From positions 1 to 15,668 of the forward strand of contig JAGNUJ010000002.1 of assembly GCA_017987055.1 (NCBI GenBank): 15,668 nucleotides of DNA, written 5' to 3'. The notes beneath the pieces are model-generated. The model was not told the origin of the DNA. It made no database searches and saw only the letters and a list, made by a program, of their open reading frames with translations. The translations under genes and the position numbers were made by a program. This DNA is from Giesbergeria sp. (GTDB lineage: Bacteria > Pseudomonadota > Gammaproteobacteria > Burkholderiales > Burkholderiaceae_C). This document shows positions 6,884-14,074 of the stretch, in pieces. Numbering within the stretch: position 1 is the stretch's first letter; each line of letters starts with the position of its first letter.

Positions 6884-7987
6884 TCATGTCAGGCCGGTAT
6901 CGACGCTGCGCCGCTCTAGCTCTAAGAACTCTTTTGACTGCATCTCGTTGAGGCGCGAGACGGTGCGGACAAACTCGTGCGCCAGCGGGCCTTCGGTGTA
7001 GAGCTCTTCGGGCGCCACAGCGGCCGACATGATTAGCTTGACGCGCCGGTCGTAGAGCACGTCCACCAGCCACGTAAAGCGCCGCGCCGGTGAGGCCATG
7101 CTGACCGGCATATGCGGCACATTCGACAGCATCACCGTGTGAAACTGCTGCGCCAGTTCAAGGTAGTCGTTTTGCGAGCGCGGCCCGCCGCACAGCTGGC
7201 GAAAGTCAAACCAGACCACGTCACCGGCCTTGCGCCGCGCTTGAATCTCGCGCGCCTCGATGTGCAGCAGTGCGTCTTCGTCGGGCACGGCGGCCAGTTG
7301 GTTGAAGGCCTCGGTCATCAGCGCATCGGCCTCGGCACCCAGTGGCATGTGGTAGAGCTTGACCTGCTCCAGCGTGCGGCGGCGGTAGTCGGTGCCGTTG
7401 TCTACGTTGAGCACCTCCAAGCGCTCGTTGAGCAGCGCAATCGCCGGCAAAATGCGGTCGCGGTGCAGGCCGCCGGGGTACAAATCGTCGGGTTTGAAGT
7501 TGGAGGTGGTGACAAAACCGACGCCGTTTTGAAACAGCGCCATCAGCAAGCGGTGCAAGATCATCGCGTCGGTGATGTCGGCGACGTGGAATTCGTCAAA
7601 GCAAATCAGCTTGTAGCGCTTGGCCATGCGCGCGCCCAGCACGTCTAGCGGATTTTGCGTGCCCTGCAGGCCGGTTAGCTCGCGGTGAACTTCCCGCATG
7701 AATTCGTGAAAATGCAGGCGCGCTTTGCGCTTGAGCGGCACGGCGTCAAAAAAGCAATCCATCAGAAAGCTCTTGCCACGCCCGACGCCGCCATACATAT
7801 AGACGCCGCGCGGAATCTCGGGGCGGTTGATGAGTTTTTTCAGGGCGCTGGAGCGGCGCGATTTATAGACCGTCCAGTCGTCGGCACAGCGCTGCAGCTC
7901 TTCAATCGCGCGGCGCTGCGCCGGATCGCTTTGGAAGCCCTTGGCCACCAGTTGGGCCTCGTAGGCCCGGATAACAGAGTCAGACAG
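6884..7987 (-). CDS. zapE: Cell division protein ZapE (AFG1-like P-loop ATPase)
   Basis: ZapE is an AFG1/LACE1-like ATPase that associates with the FtsZ ring during constriction in Proteobacteria. The 367-residue protein shows Walker A GGVGRGKS at 66-73, LHFHEFMREVH, Walker B LICFDEFHV at about 127-135 followed by ADITDAMIL, sensor TTSNFKPDDLYP, and the HRDRILPAI element. The frame is open upstream of the first ATG/GTG: GTG lies at 7948, but the 13 codons before it encode LSDSVIRAYEAQL, which matches the AYEA-L start of relatives. A CTG at 7987 sits seven bases after AAAGAGG (8001-7995), so I place the start there; GTG at 7948 is the fallback. It is the last gene of the odhA-odhB-lpdA-zapE run, 106 bases after lpdA, with repeat copy B and a hairpin in the gap. 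Confidence 0.93.
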   Translation of the reverse strand: MSDSVIRAYEAQLVAKGFQSDPAQRRAIEELQRCADDWTVYKSRRSSALKKLINRPEIPRGVYMYGGVGRGKSFLMDCFFDAVPLKRKARLHFHEFMREVHRELTGLQGTQNPLDVLGARMAKRYKLICFDEFHVADITDAMILHRLLMALFQNGVGFVTTSNFKPDDLYPGGLHRDRILPAIALLNERLEVLNVDNGTDYRRRTLEQVKLYHMPLGAEADALMTEAFNQLAAVPDEDALLHIEAREIQARRKAGDVVWFDFRQLCGGPRSQNDYLELAQQFHTVMLSNVPHMPVSMASPARRFTWLVDVLYDRRVKLIMSAAVAPEELYTEGPLAHEFVRTVSRLNEMQSKEFLELERRSVDTGLT

Positions 7988-7994
7988 GACGGCA

Positions 7995-8001
7995 CCTCTT
8001 T
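7995..8001 (-). promoter_or_regulatory. Ribosome binding site supporting a CTG start for zapE
   Basis: AAAGAGG on the minus strand lies seven bases upstream of the CTG at 7987-7985, normal Shine-Dalgarno spacing. The in-frame stop TAA at 8002-8000 overlaps it, so no start can lie further upstream. A second GAGG also precedes the GTG at 7948, which is why the start is not certain. Confidence 0.5.
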
Positions 8002-8013
8002 ACTATGATTTAA

Positions 8014-8057
8014 ATAGCTACTAGCGCCCGTATTTAAAGCGCTGGAGGCCTATTTGA
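8014..8057 (+). repeat. 44-bp Comamonadaceae-type intergenic repeat, copy B
   Basis: It opens with ATAGCTACTAGCGC (8014-8027) and ends with GAGGCCTATTTGA (8045-8057). By hand it matches copy C at 35 of 44 positions with no gaps; the last 13 bases are identical. This copy has the best-formed internal stem, TAGCGC against GCGCTG across a short AT-rich loop. It lies in the lpdA-zapE gap and its final bases overlap the left arm of the hairpin at 8054-8084. Confidence 0.75.
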
Positions 8058-8084
8058 CCCCTAAAACAAAGCTTGAGGGGTCAA
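8054..8084. terminator. Perfect 9-bp stem hairpin after lpdA, without a T run
   Basis: TTGACCCCT (8054-8062) and AGGGGTCAA (8076-8084) are perfect inverted repeats around a 13-base loop, starting ten bases after the lpdA stop. Neither strand has a T run after the stem, so it is not a textbook rho-independent terminator. It could stabilise the 3' end of the lpdA message, slow read-through into zapE, or belong to a larger version of the adjoining repeat. Confidence 0.4.
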
Positions 8085-8093
8085 GTAGGGCTT

Positions 8094-9521
8094 TTAGAAG
8101 TTCAGCGTGCGCTTGTCCACGGCCAGCGCGGCTTCTTTGGTCGATTCCGACAGCGAAGGGTGGGCGTGGCAAATGCGCGCAATGTCTTCGGCGCTGGCCT
8201 TGAATTCCATAGCGACGACGGCCTCGGCAATCAACTCGCTGACCATCGGGCCGACCATGTGGACGCCCAAAATTTCGTCGGTCGTGGCGTCGGCCAAAAA
8301 CTTCACCATGCCGGTGGTGTCGCCCAAAGCGCGCGCGCGGCCATTGGCCAAGAACGGGAAGGTGCCGGCCTTGTACTTGACGCCGTCGGCTTTGAGCTGC
8401 TGCTCGGTGCGGCCGACCCAAGCGATTTCAGGGCTGGTGTAAATCACCCACGGAATGGTGTTGAAGTTGACATGGCCGTGCTGGCCAGCAATGCGCTCGG
8501 CCACTGCCACGCCTTCTTCTTCGGCCTTGTGCGCCAGCATCGGGCCGCGCACCACGTCGCCCACCGCCCACACGCCGGGCAGGTTGGTCTTGCACTCGGC
8601 ATCGACCACAATCGCGCCGCGCTCGTCCAGTTGCAGGCCGACCGCTTCGGCGTTGAGGCCAATGGTGTTGGGCACGCGGCCAATCGAGACGATGAGCTTG
8701 TCAGCGTCGAGCTTGACGGCTTCGCCCTTGGCGTTGGTGTAGGCGATGTTCACGCCCTTTTTGCCGGTTTTGATCTCGCCGACGGTCACGCCCAGCTCAA
8801 TCTTCAGGCCTTGCTTGTCAAAGGCTTTTTTGGCTTCTCTGGCGATTTGCTCGTCGACAGCGCCGAGGAAAGTTGGCAGACCTTCCAAAATCGTCACGTC
8901 GGCACCCAGGCGGCGCCAGACCGAACCCATTTCCAGACCAATCACGCCGGAACCAATCACGGCCAGCTTTTTCGGCACCGCGCCGATGCGCAGCGCGCCG
9001 TCGTTGGACAACACGCGCTCTTCGTCAAACGGCGTGCCGGGCAAAGCGCGGGCATTGGAGCCAGTGGCGATAACGATTTGCTTACCGACCACGGTGTCGT
9101 CGGTTTTGCCGGTGATTTGCACTTCGTAGCCGCCTTCGACCGCTTTGGAGAACGCGCCCCGGCCGTGGAAGAAGCTGATTTTGTTCTTTTTCAGCAGGTA
9201 CAAGATGCCGTCGTTGTTTTGCTTGACTACGGCGTCTTTGCGCGCGACCATTTTGGCCACATCCATCTTCACGCCGGTGGCGGTGATGCCGTGCTCAGCA
9301 AAGTGGTGGTTGGCGTGGTCAAAGTGCTCGGACGACTGCAGCAGCGCTTTGGACGGGATGCAGCCAATGTTGGTGCAGGTGCCACCGGGCGCAGGGCCGC
9401 CTTTGTCGTTTTTCCACTCGTCGATGCAGGCGACGCTGAAACCCAGTTGCGCAGCGCGAATAGCGGCGATGTAACCGCCGGGGCCGGCACCAATCACCAC
9501 GACGTCAAATTGTTTGCTCAT
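8094..9521 (-). CDS. lpdA: Dihydrolipoyl dehydrogenase (E3)
   Basis: This FAD enzyme reoxidises the dihydrolipoyl group of OdhB and passes electrons to NAD+; here it serves the 2-oxoglutarate dehydrogenase complex. The 475-residue protein has the FAD-binding GAGPGG at 11-16, the redox disulphide in GGTCTNIGCIPSKALL (Cys49 and Cys54), the NAD-binding GSGVIGLEMGS at 190-200, a second FAD contact in GVWAVGDVV, and the C-terminal HAHPSLSES with active-site His454 and Glu459. The insertion NDKGGPAPGG before the disulphide is typical of betaproteobacterial LpdA. The ATG at 9521 has GGGGAAG upstream at a nine-base distance. It lies 101 bases after odhB, across a terminator-like hairpin, so it may have its own promoter or depend on read-through. 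Confidence 0.97.
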   Translation of the reverse strand: MSKQFDVVVIGAGPGGYIAAIRAAQLGFSVACIDEWKNDKGGPAPGGTCTNIGCIPSKALLQSSEHFDHANHHFAEHGITATGVKMDVAKMVARKDAVVKQNNDGILYLLKKNKISFFHGRGAFSKAVEGGYEVQITGKTDDTVVGKQIVIATGSNARALPGTPFDEERVLSNDGALRIGAVPKKLAVIGSGVIGLEMGSVWRRLGADVTILEGLPTFLGAVDEQIAREAKKAFDKQGLKIELGVTVGEIKTGKKGVNIAYTNAKGEAVKLDADKLIVSIGRVPNTIGLNAEAVGLQLDERGAIVVDAECKTNLPGVWAVGDVVRGPMLAHKAEEEGVAVAERIAGQHGHVNFNTIPWVIYTSPEIAWVGRTEQQLKADGVKYKAGTFPFLANGRARALGDTTGMVKFLADATTDEILGVHMVGPMVSELIAEAVVAMEFKASAEDIARICHAHPSLSESTKEAALAVDKRTLNF

Positions 9522-9556
9522 ACCAATACTTCCCCAATGTTTCTAAATTGAATGTG

Positions 9557-9608
9557 AAAAAAACCCACCGGCGGGCGAGGCTCAAAGCCGGGCCACGCGG
9601 GTGGGTTT
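9557..9608 (-). terminator. Rho-independent terminator after odhB
   Basis: On the minus strand AAACCCACC (9608-9600) pairs perfectly with GGTGGGTTT (9569-9561), followed directly by seven T residues (9563-9557, partly shared with the stem). The loop is long, about 30 bases, and contains a smaller GGCT/AGCC hairpin. Starting 15 bases after the odhB stop, it would separate odhAB transcription from lpdA, fully or partly. Confidence 0.75.
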
Positions 9609-9622
9609 GCAAGCTGACTTAA

Positions 9623-10879
9623 TTAAATGTCAAACAGCAGGCGCGATGGGTCTTCCAGCGCGTCCTTCATGGCGACCAAGCCCAGCACGGCTTCGCGCCC
9701 GTCGATGATGCGGTGGTCATACGACATGGCGAGGTAGTTCATCGGGCGCACCACGATTTGGCCGTTCTCGACCACAGCGCGGTCTTTGGTCGCATGCACG
9801 CCCAAGATGGCCGACTGGGGCGGGTTGATGATGGGGGTAGACATCATCGAGCCGAAGGTGCCGCCGTTGCTGATGGAGAAGGTGCCGCCAGTCATTTCGT
9901 CCATGCCCAGCTTGCCTTCAGCCGCTTTTTTGCCAAATTCAGCAATTTTCTTCTCGATGTCGGCAAAGCTCATCTGGTCGGCGTTGCGCAAAATCGGCAC
10001 CACCAAACCGCGTGGGCTGCCCACCGCGATACCGATGTCGAAGTAGCCGTGGTAAACGATGTCGGTACCGTCGACGCTGGCGTTGAGCACCGGGAATTTT
10101 TTCAGTGCATGCACAGCGGCTTTGACGAAGAAGCTCATAAAGCCAATCTTCACGCCATGCTCTTTGCTGAAAGCGTCTTGGAATTTTTTGCGCATTTCCA
10201 TTACTGGTGCCATGTTCACTTCGTTGAACGTGGTCAGGATGGCGTTGGTCGATTGCGACTGCAGCAGACGCTCAGCGACGCGGGCGCGCAGGCGGCTCAT
10301 CGGCACGCGCTGCTCGGGACGGTCGCCCAAGTTGAGCGCTGGTGTTGCCACTTGTGGCAGCGATTTGGTCGGAACGCCCGTGGGTATTGCGCTAGCAGCT
10401 GCTGATTTGGTAGCGCCAGCAGCTACAGCTCCCAGAACGTCGCCCTTGGTAACGCGGCCATCTTTGCCGGTGCCGGCTACGGCTGATGCGGAGAGGTTGT
10501 TCTCAGCCAACAACTTGGCAGCGGCGGGCATGGCTACGCCAGCTTTGGAGGTGCCGCTGGCGGCAGCAGCAGCGACAGGCGCGGCTACTGCGGCTGCAGT
10601 AGCTACTGCCGCAGCAGGCGCTGCGGCAGCGGCGACGGCAGCAGAGTCGATGCGGGCAATCACTTGACCGGAAACGACTGTGGCACCGTCGCCTTCGACG
10701 ATTTCAGTCAGTACGCCAGCCGAGGGGGCAGGCACTTCCAGCACGACTTTGTCGGTCTCGATTTCGATCAAGATTTCGTCTGCCGCGACGGCTTCGCCGG
10801 CTTTTTTCTTCCATGTCAGCATGGACGCTTCGGCGATGGACTCTGACAACTCGGGGACTTTGACTTCTACGATAGCCAT
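9623..10879 (-). CDS. odhB: 2-oxoglutarate dehydrogenase E2, dihydrolipoyl succinyltransferase
   Basis: OdhB (SucB) forms the core of the 2-oxoglutarate dehydrogenase complex and transfers succinyl from lipoate to CoA in the TCA cycle. Domains in order over 418 residues: one lipoyl domain (residues 1-78) with the lipoylated Lys44 in [10 protein letters not shown]; an Ala-rich linker at about 79-113; a peripheral-subunit binding domain at about 114-152 ([13 protein letters not shown], then [12 protein letters not shown]); a second Ala-rich linker ([16 protein letters not shown]); and the catalytic domain from about 190 ending with the active-site SYDHRIIDG, His389 and Asp393. The [14 protein letters not shown] and [13 protein letters not shown] motifs are present. 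The second linker is coded by bases resembling the 44-bp repeat family. It follows odhA by 47 bases and is almost certainly co-transcribed with it. Confidence 0.97.
   Translation of the reverse strand: MAIVEVKVPELSESIAEASMLTWKKKAGEAVAADEILIEIETDKVVLEVPAPSAGVLTEIVEGDGATVVSGQVIARIDSAAVAAAAAPAAAVATAAAVAAPVAAAAASGTSKAGVAMPAAAKLLAENNLSASAVAGTGKDGRVTKGDVLGAVAAGATKSAAASAIPTGVPTKSLPQVATPALNLGDRPEQRVPMSRLRARVAERLLQSQSTNAILTTFNEVNMAPVMEMRKKFQDAFSKEHGVKIGFMSFFVKAAVHALKKFPVLNASVDGTDIVYHGYFDIGIAVGSPRGLVVPILRNADQMSFADIEKKIAEFGKKAAEGKLGMDEMTGGTFSISNGGTFGSMMSTPIINPPQSAILGVHATKDRAVVENGQIVVRPMNYLAMSYDHRIIDGREAVLGLVAMKDALEDPSRLLFDI
10389..10425 (-). repeat. Two repeat-like words inside the second linker of odhB
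   Basis: On the minus strand TAGCTGCTGGCGC (10425-10413) matches the core of repeat copy B at 11 of 13 bases, and AGCTGCTAGCGC (10400-10389) matches copies B and C at 11 of 12. The two words are 24 bases apart in direct orientation and code for [13 protein letters not shown]. This may be a repeat remnant taken into the coding frame, or simply Ala codon use (GCT, GCA) that happens to resemble the repeat. Confidence 0.3.
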
Positions 10880-10926
10880 ATATTTCTTTCGGGAGGGATT
10901 CGGTTCTAAGTGTTAAGTCGCTGGCC

Positions 10927-13806
10927 TTACTTGGTCAGGACAAAGCCCTTGAGCTTGCCAAAAGCGCCTTCAATCAACGCCTTTTGCTGTTCTTGGTGCA
11001 GGTGCGAGTAACCCACGGCTGGCGACGCAGAAGCGGCGCGACCGGAGTAACCCAGCTTTTGGCCGTCACGCATGTTCTCGTGGATGTAGTGCTGCACGAA
11101 GAACCAAGCGCCTTGGTTTTGCGGCTCGTCTTGGCACCAGACGATCTCGTTGGCGTTGGGGTAGCGCTTGACTTCGGCGGCAAAGGCTTTGTGCGGGAAC
11201 GGATACAGCTGCTCGGCGCGGATGATGGCGACGCTGTTGTCTTCGCTTTCGGTGCGCTTCTTCACCAAGTCGTAATACACCTTGCCCGAACACACCACGA
11301 TGCGCTTGACCTTGGCTGCGTTGCGCACCACGTCAGCGTTTTGCTCTGGAATGATGGTTTGGAAGCCGCCCTTGGTGAACTCGGACAGGGGCGATGCGGC
11401 GTCTTTGTTACGCAGCAGCGACTTGGGCGTCATGATGATCAAAGGCTTGCGCAAATTGCGCACCATTTGGCGACGCAAGATGTGGAAGATCTGGCTGGCC
11501 GTGGTCGGCTGCACCACTTGCATGTTGGTGTCGGCCGACAACTGCATGAAGCGCTCCAGACGCGCCGAGCTGTGCTCAGGGCCTTGGCCTTCGTAGCCGT
11601 GCGGCAGCATCAGCGTGATGCCGTTGACGCGGCCCCACTTGACTTCACCCGAAGCGATGAACTGGTCAATCACCACCTGCGCGCCGTTGGCAAAGTCGCC
11701 AAACTGCGCTTCCCAAATCACCAAGGTGTTTGGGTCGTTCGAGGCGTAACCATATTCAAACGCCAGCACGGCCTCTTCGGACAGGATGGAGTCGATAACA
11801 ACAAACGGCGCTTGGTTCTCGGCCACATTCTGCAAAGGAATGTAGGTACCGATGTCCCATTTTTCGCGCTTTTGGTCATGGATGACGGCGTGGCGGTGCG
11901 TGAAGGTGCCTCGGCCGCAGTCTTCGCCCGACAAACGCACCGGAAAGCCGCTGGCCACCAATGAGGCAAACGCCATGTGTTCGCCCATGCCCCAGTCGAC
12001 TGGAATATCGCCGCGACCCATAGCCGCACGGTCGTCATATACCTTCTTCACCAGCTGGTGCGGCGTGACGCTGTCAGGGATAGTGGTGATTTTTTCGGCC
12101 AAGCGCTTCCACTCGCTCAGTGGAATGGCAGTGTCACCAGCATCCGTCCATTTGTTGCCCAGAAATGGACTCCAATCGACGGCGTACTTGCTCTTGAAGT
12201 TGGTCAGCACTGGATCTACCGTGTGCTTGCCCGCGTCCATCGCCGCGCGGTAGGCTTTGACCATATCGTCGCCCAGCGACTCGCCTAAGCCTTGCGCCGC
12301 CAGCTTGTCGGCGTACAACTTGCGCGTGCCCGGATGTGCGCCAATTTTTTTGTACATCAGCGGCTGCGTCAGTGCCGGCGTGTCTTGCTCGTTGTGCCCC
12401 AGTTTGCGGAAGCAAATAATGTCCACGACGATGTCTTTGCTAAATTCCATGCGGAATTCCAGCGCCAGCTCCATCGCCATTGCCACGGCTTCTGGGTCAT
12501 CACCATTCACGTGCAGCACCGGCGACTCAATCATCTTGACGATGTCAGTGCAGTACAGCGTCGAGCGGGCATCGCGCGGGTCAGAGGTGGTGAAACCGAT
12601 CTGGTTGTTGATGATGATGTGTACCGTGCCGCCGGTGTAGTAACCACGGGTTTGCGCCAGCGCCAGCGTTTCTTGGTTGACGCCTTGACCAGCAAAGGCG
12701 GCGTCGCCGTGTACCAGCAAAGGCAATACCTGTTTGCCTTTCGGATCTCCACGGCGATCCATGCGGGCGCGCACCGAGCCTTCGACCACCGGGTTAACGA
12801 TTTCGAGGTGCGACGGGTTAAACGCCAGCGTCAAGTGCACCGGGCCGCCAGGGGTCGAAACGTCTGAGCTAAAGCCTTGGTGGTATTTGACGTCGCCCGA
12901 TGGCAGGTCTTCTGGTGCTGTGTGCTCGAACTCGGCAAACAGGTCTTTAGGCATTTTGCCCAGTGTGTTCACCAACACGTTCAGGCGGCCACGGTGGGCC
13001 ATGCCGATAACAATTTCTTGCACGCCCTTAGAGCCCGCCGATTGGATCAGCGCATCCATTGCGACGATGAAGCTTTCACCGCCCTCCAGCGAGAAGCGCT
13101 TTTGACCGACGTATTTGGTGTGCAAGAAACGCTCCAAACCCTCAGCAGCCGTCAGGCGGTCGAGAATTTGCTTTTTCTGCTCAGCGTTATAGGTCGGCTT
13201 GGAGCGGATAGATTCGAGTTTTTGTTGCCACCAGCGCTTCTGGTTCTGGTCGGTGGCGTACATGTATTCGACGCCCAAAGTGCCGCAATAGGTCTCGCGC
13301 AGGGCGTTGATCAGCTCACGCAGTGGCATCGACTCTTTGCCAAAGAAGGTGTTGCTGGTGTTGAAAACGGTTTCTTGGTCAGCATCACTAAAGCCATAAA
13401 ACGACGGCTCTAGTTCAGGAATTGCGGGGCGCTCGGTGCGCTTGAGCGGATCCAAGTCAGCCCAGCGTTGGCCGACGTTGCGGTAAGCAGCAATCAGCTG
13501 TTGTGTGAAAACGCGCTTGCGGCCCAAATCAGAGTCAGCACCACTGGCTTGCACCACTTGGGTGCCGCCTTTTTTGGCGCGCTCGGCAAAAGCGCTGATA
13601 ACGGGCATGTGCGGCACATCTTTGGCATCAGTGCCATCGGAGGCTGGGACGTGCTGCAGTGCGTCAAAATAGTCGCGCCAAGTGTCTGGAACGCTGCCTG
13701 GGTTTTCCAGGTAGTTCTCGTACATCTCTTCAACATACGGCGCATTGCCGCCAAAGAGATAGGTGTTGCCTTGATAGGCTTGATAGACGGACGTTGTCTC
13801 GCTCAT
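10927..13806 (-). CDS. odhA: 2-oxoglutarate dehydrogenase E1 component
   Basis: OdhA (SucA) is the thiamine-diphosphate decarboxylase that starts the 2-oxoglutarate dehydrogenase reaction and reductively succinylates OdhB. At 959 residues it has full family length. The N-terminal segment MSETTSVYQAYQGNTYLFGG with YVEEMYENYLENPGSV matches the family's E2-binding tail. Catalytic and cofactor motifs follow: IGMAHRGRLNVL at 267-278, FNPSHLEIVNPVVEGSVRA from 329, HGDAAFAGQGV at 366-376, and INNQIGFTTSDPRDAR from 399. The C-terminal transketolase-like part has LPHGYEGQGPEHSSARLERF and MTPKSLLRN. The ATG at 13806 has GGAGG ten bases upstream, next to a stable hairpin, so initiation is probably regulated by the leader. 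It is first of the odhA-odhB pair and divergent from the membrane protein gene. Confidence 0.98.
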   Translation of the reverse strand: MSETTSVYQAYQGNTYLFGGNAPYVEEMYENYLENPGSVPDTWRDYFDALQHVPASDGTDAKDVPHMPVISAFAERAKKGGTQVVQASGADSDLGRKRVFTQQLIAAYRNVGQRWADLDPLKRTERPAIPELEPSFYGFSDADQETVFNTSNTFFGKESMPLRELINALRETYCGTLGVEYMYATDQNQKRWWQQKLESIRSKPTYNAEQKKQILDRLTAAEGLERFLHTKYVGQKRFSLEGGESFIVAMDALIQSAGSKGVQEIVIGMAHRGRLNVLVNTLGKMPKDLFAEFEHTAPEDLPSGDVKYHQGFSSDVSTPGGPVHLTLAFNPSHLEIVNPVVEGSVRARMDRRGDPKGKQVLPLLVHGDAAFAGQGVNQETLALAQTRGYYTGGTVHIIINNQIGFTTSDPRDARSTLYCTDIVKMIESPVLHVNGDDPEAVAMAMELALEFRMEFSKDIVVDIICFRKLGHNEQDTPALTQPLMYKKIGAHPGTRKLYADKLAAQGLGESLGDDMVKAYRAAMDAGKHTVDPVLTNFKSKYAVDWSPFLGNKWTDAGDTAIPLSEWKRLAEKITTIPDSVTPHQLVKKVYDDRAAMGRGDIPVDWGMGEHMAFASLVASGFPVRLSGEDCGRGTFTHRHAVIHDQKREKWDIGTYIPLQNVAENQAPFVVIDSILSEEAVLAFEYGYASNDPNTLVIWEAQFGDFANGAQVVIDQFIASGEVKWGRVNGITLMLPHGYEGQGPEHSSARLERFMQLSADTNMQVVQPTTASQIFHILRRQMVRNLRKPLIIMTPKSLLRNKDAASPLSEFTKGGFQTIIPEQNADVVRNAAKVKRIVVCSGKVYYDLVKKRTESEDNSVAIIRAEQLYPFPHKAFAAEVKRYPNANEIVWCQDEPQNQGAWFFVQHYIHENMRDGQKLGYSGRAASASPAVGYSHLHQEQQKALIEGAFGKLKGFVLTK

Positions 13807-13810
13807 ATAC

Positions 13811-13944
13811 CGCTGACCTCCGCTTTCCTCTGGAAAGCATTAGTTGGTTTAGAAACCTTCCGCGACACGGCTGAACCGGTTGGCGGATGCGACTGTGGCT
13901 GGGAAGGGCCTGTTACGGGCGCAATTGTGCCATCGAACACAGTC
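13811..13944 (-). promoter_or_regulatory. Structured odhA leader, consistent with the Burkholderiales sucA RNA motif
   Basis: Going down the minus strand: GACTGTG (13944-13938) pairs with CACAGTC (13897-13891); in the loop CCTTCC (13907-13902) can pair with GGAAGG (13861-13856), giving a pseudoknot; GGTT and AACC form a short stem at 13857-13846; and GCTTTCC pairs with GGAAAGC (13838-13822) around an AGA loop, touching the Shine-Dalgarno GGAGG (13821-13817). A sucA RNA motif upstream of sucA in Burkholderiales is known, with a helix next to the Shine-Dalgarno; the match to it is from memory, not from a covariance search. A role in translational control of odhA is an inference. Confidence 0.6.
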
Positions 13945-13960
13945 TCCTTCGGAGCAATCT

Positions 13961-13980
13961 AAAGACAAAGCGTCTTTTTT
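13961..13980 (+). terminator. Short terminator-like hairpin in the odhA leader region
   Basis: AAAGAC (13961-13966) and GTCTTT (13972-13977) flank a five-base loop and run into TTTTTT on the plus strand. The stem is only 6 bp and AT-rich, so it is weak. No plus-strand gene ends just before it; if it works, it would stop antisense transcription leaving the odhA leader before the membrane protein gene. Confidence 0.3.
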
Positions 13981-14074
13981 CGCCCGATTGCGCTAAATAG
14001 CGACAGTAGTAAAAAACTGGCGGGTTAATCTAGCTTGAAATTCTTTTTGCACTCCCTTTTTTTTCTTTTTCGCC

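Noticed and set aside
8073..9551. A 492-codon open frame on the plus strand opposite lpdA.
   Set aside because: It mirrors lpdA codon by codon, has His/Gly/Ala-rich composition typical of antisense GC-rich frames, and shows no family motif or Shine-Dalgarno.
10389..10660. Ala-rich tracts in odhB considered as a frameshift or assembly error.
   Set aside because: The frame is continuous and lies exactly in the two linkers that are Ala-rich in this enzyme family.
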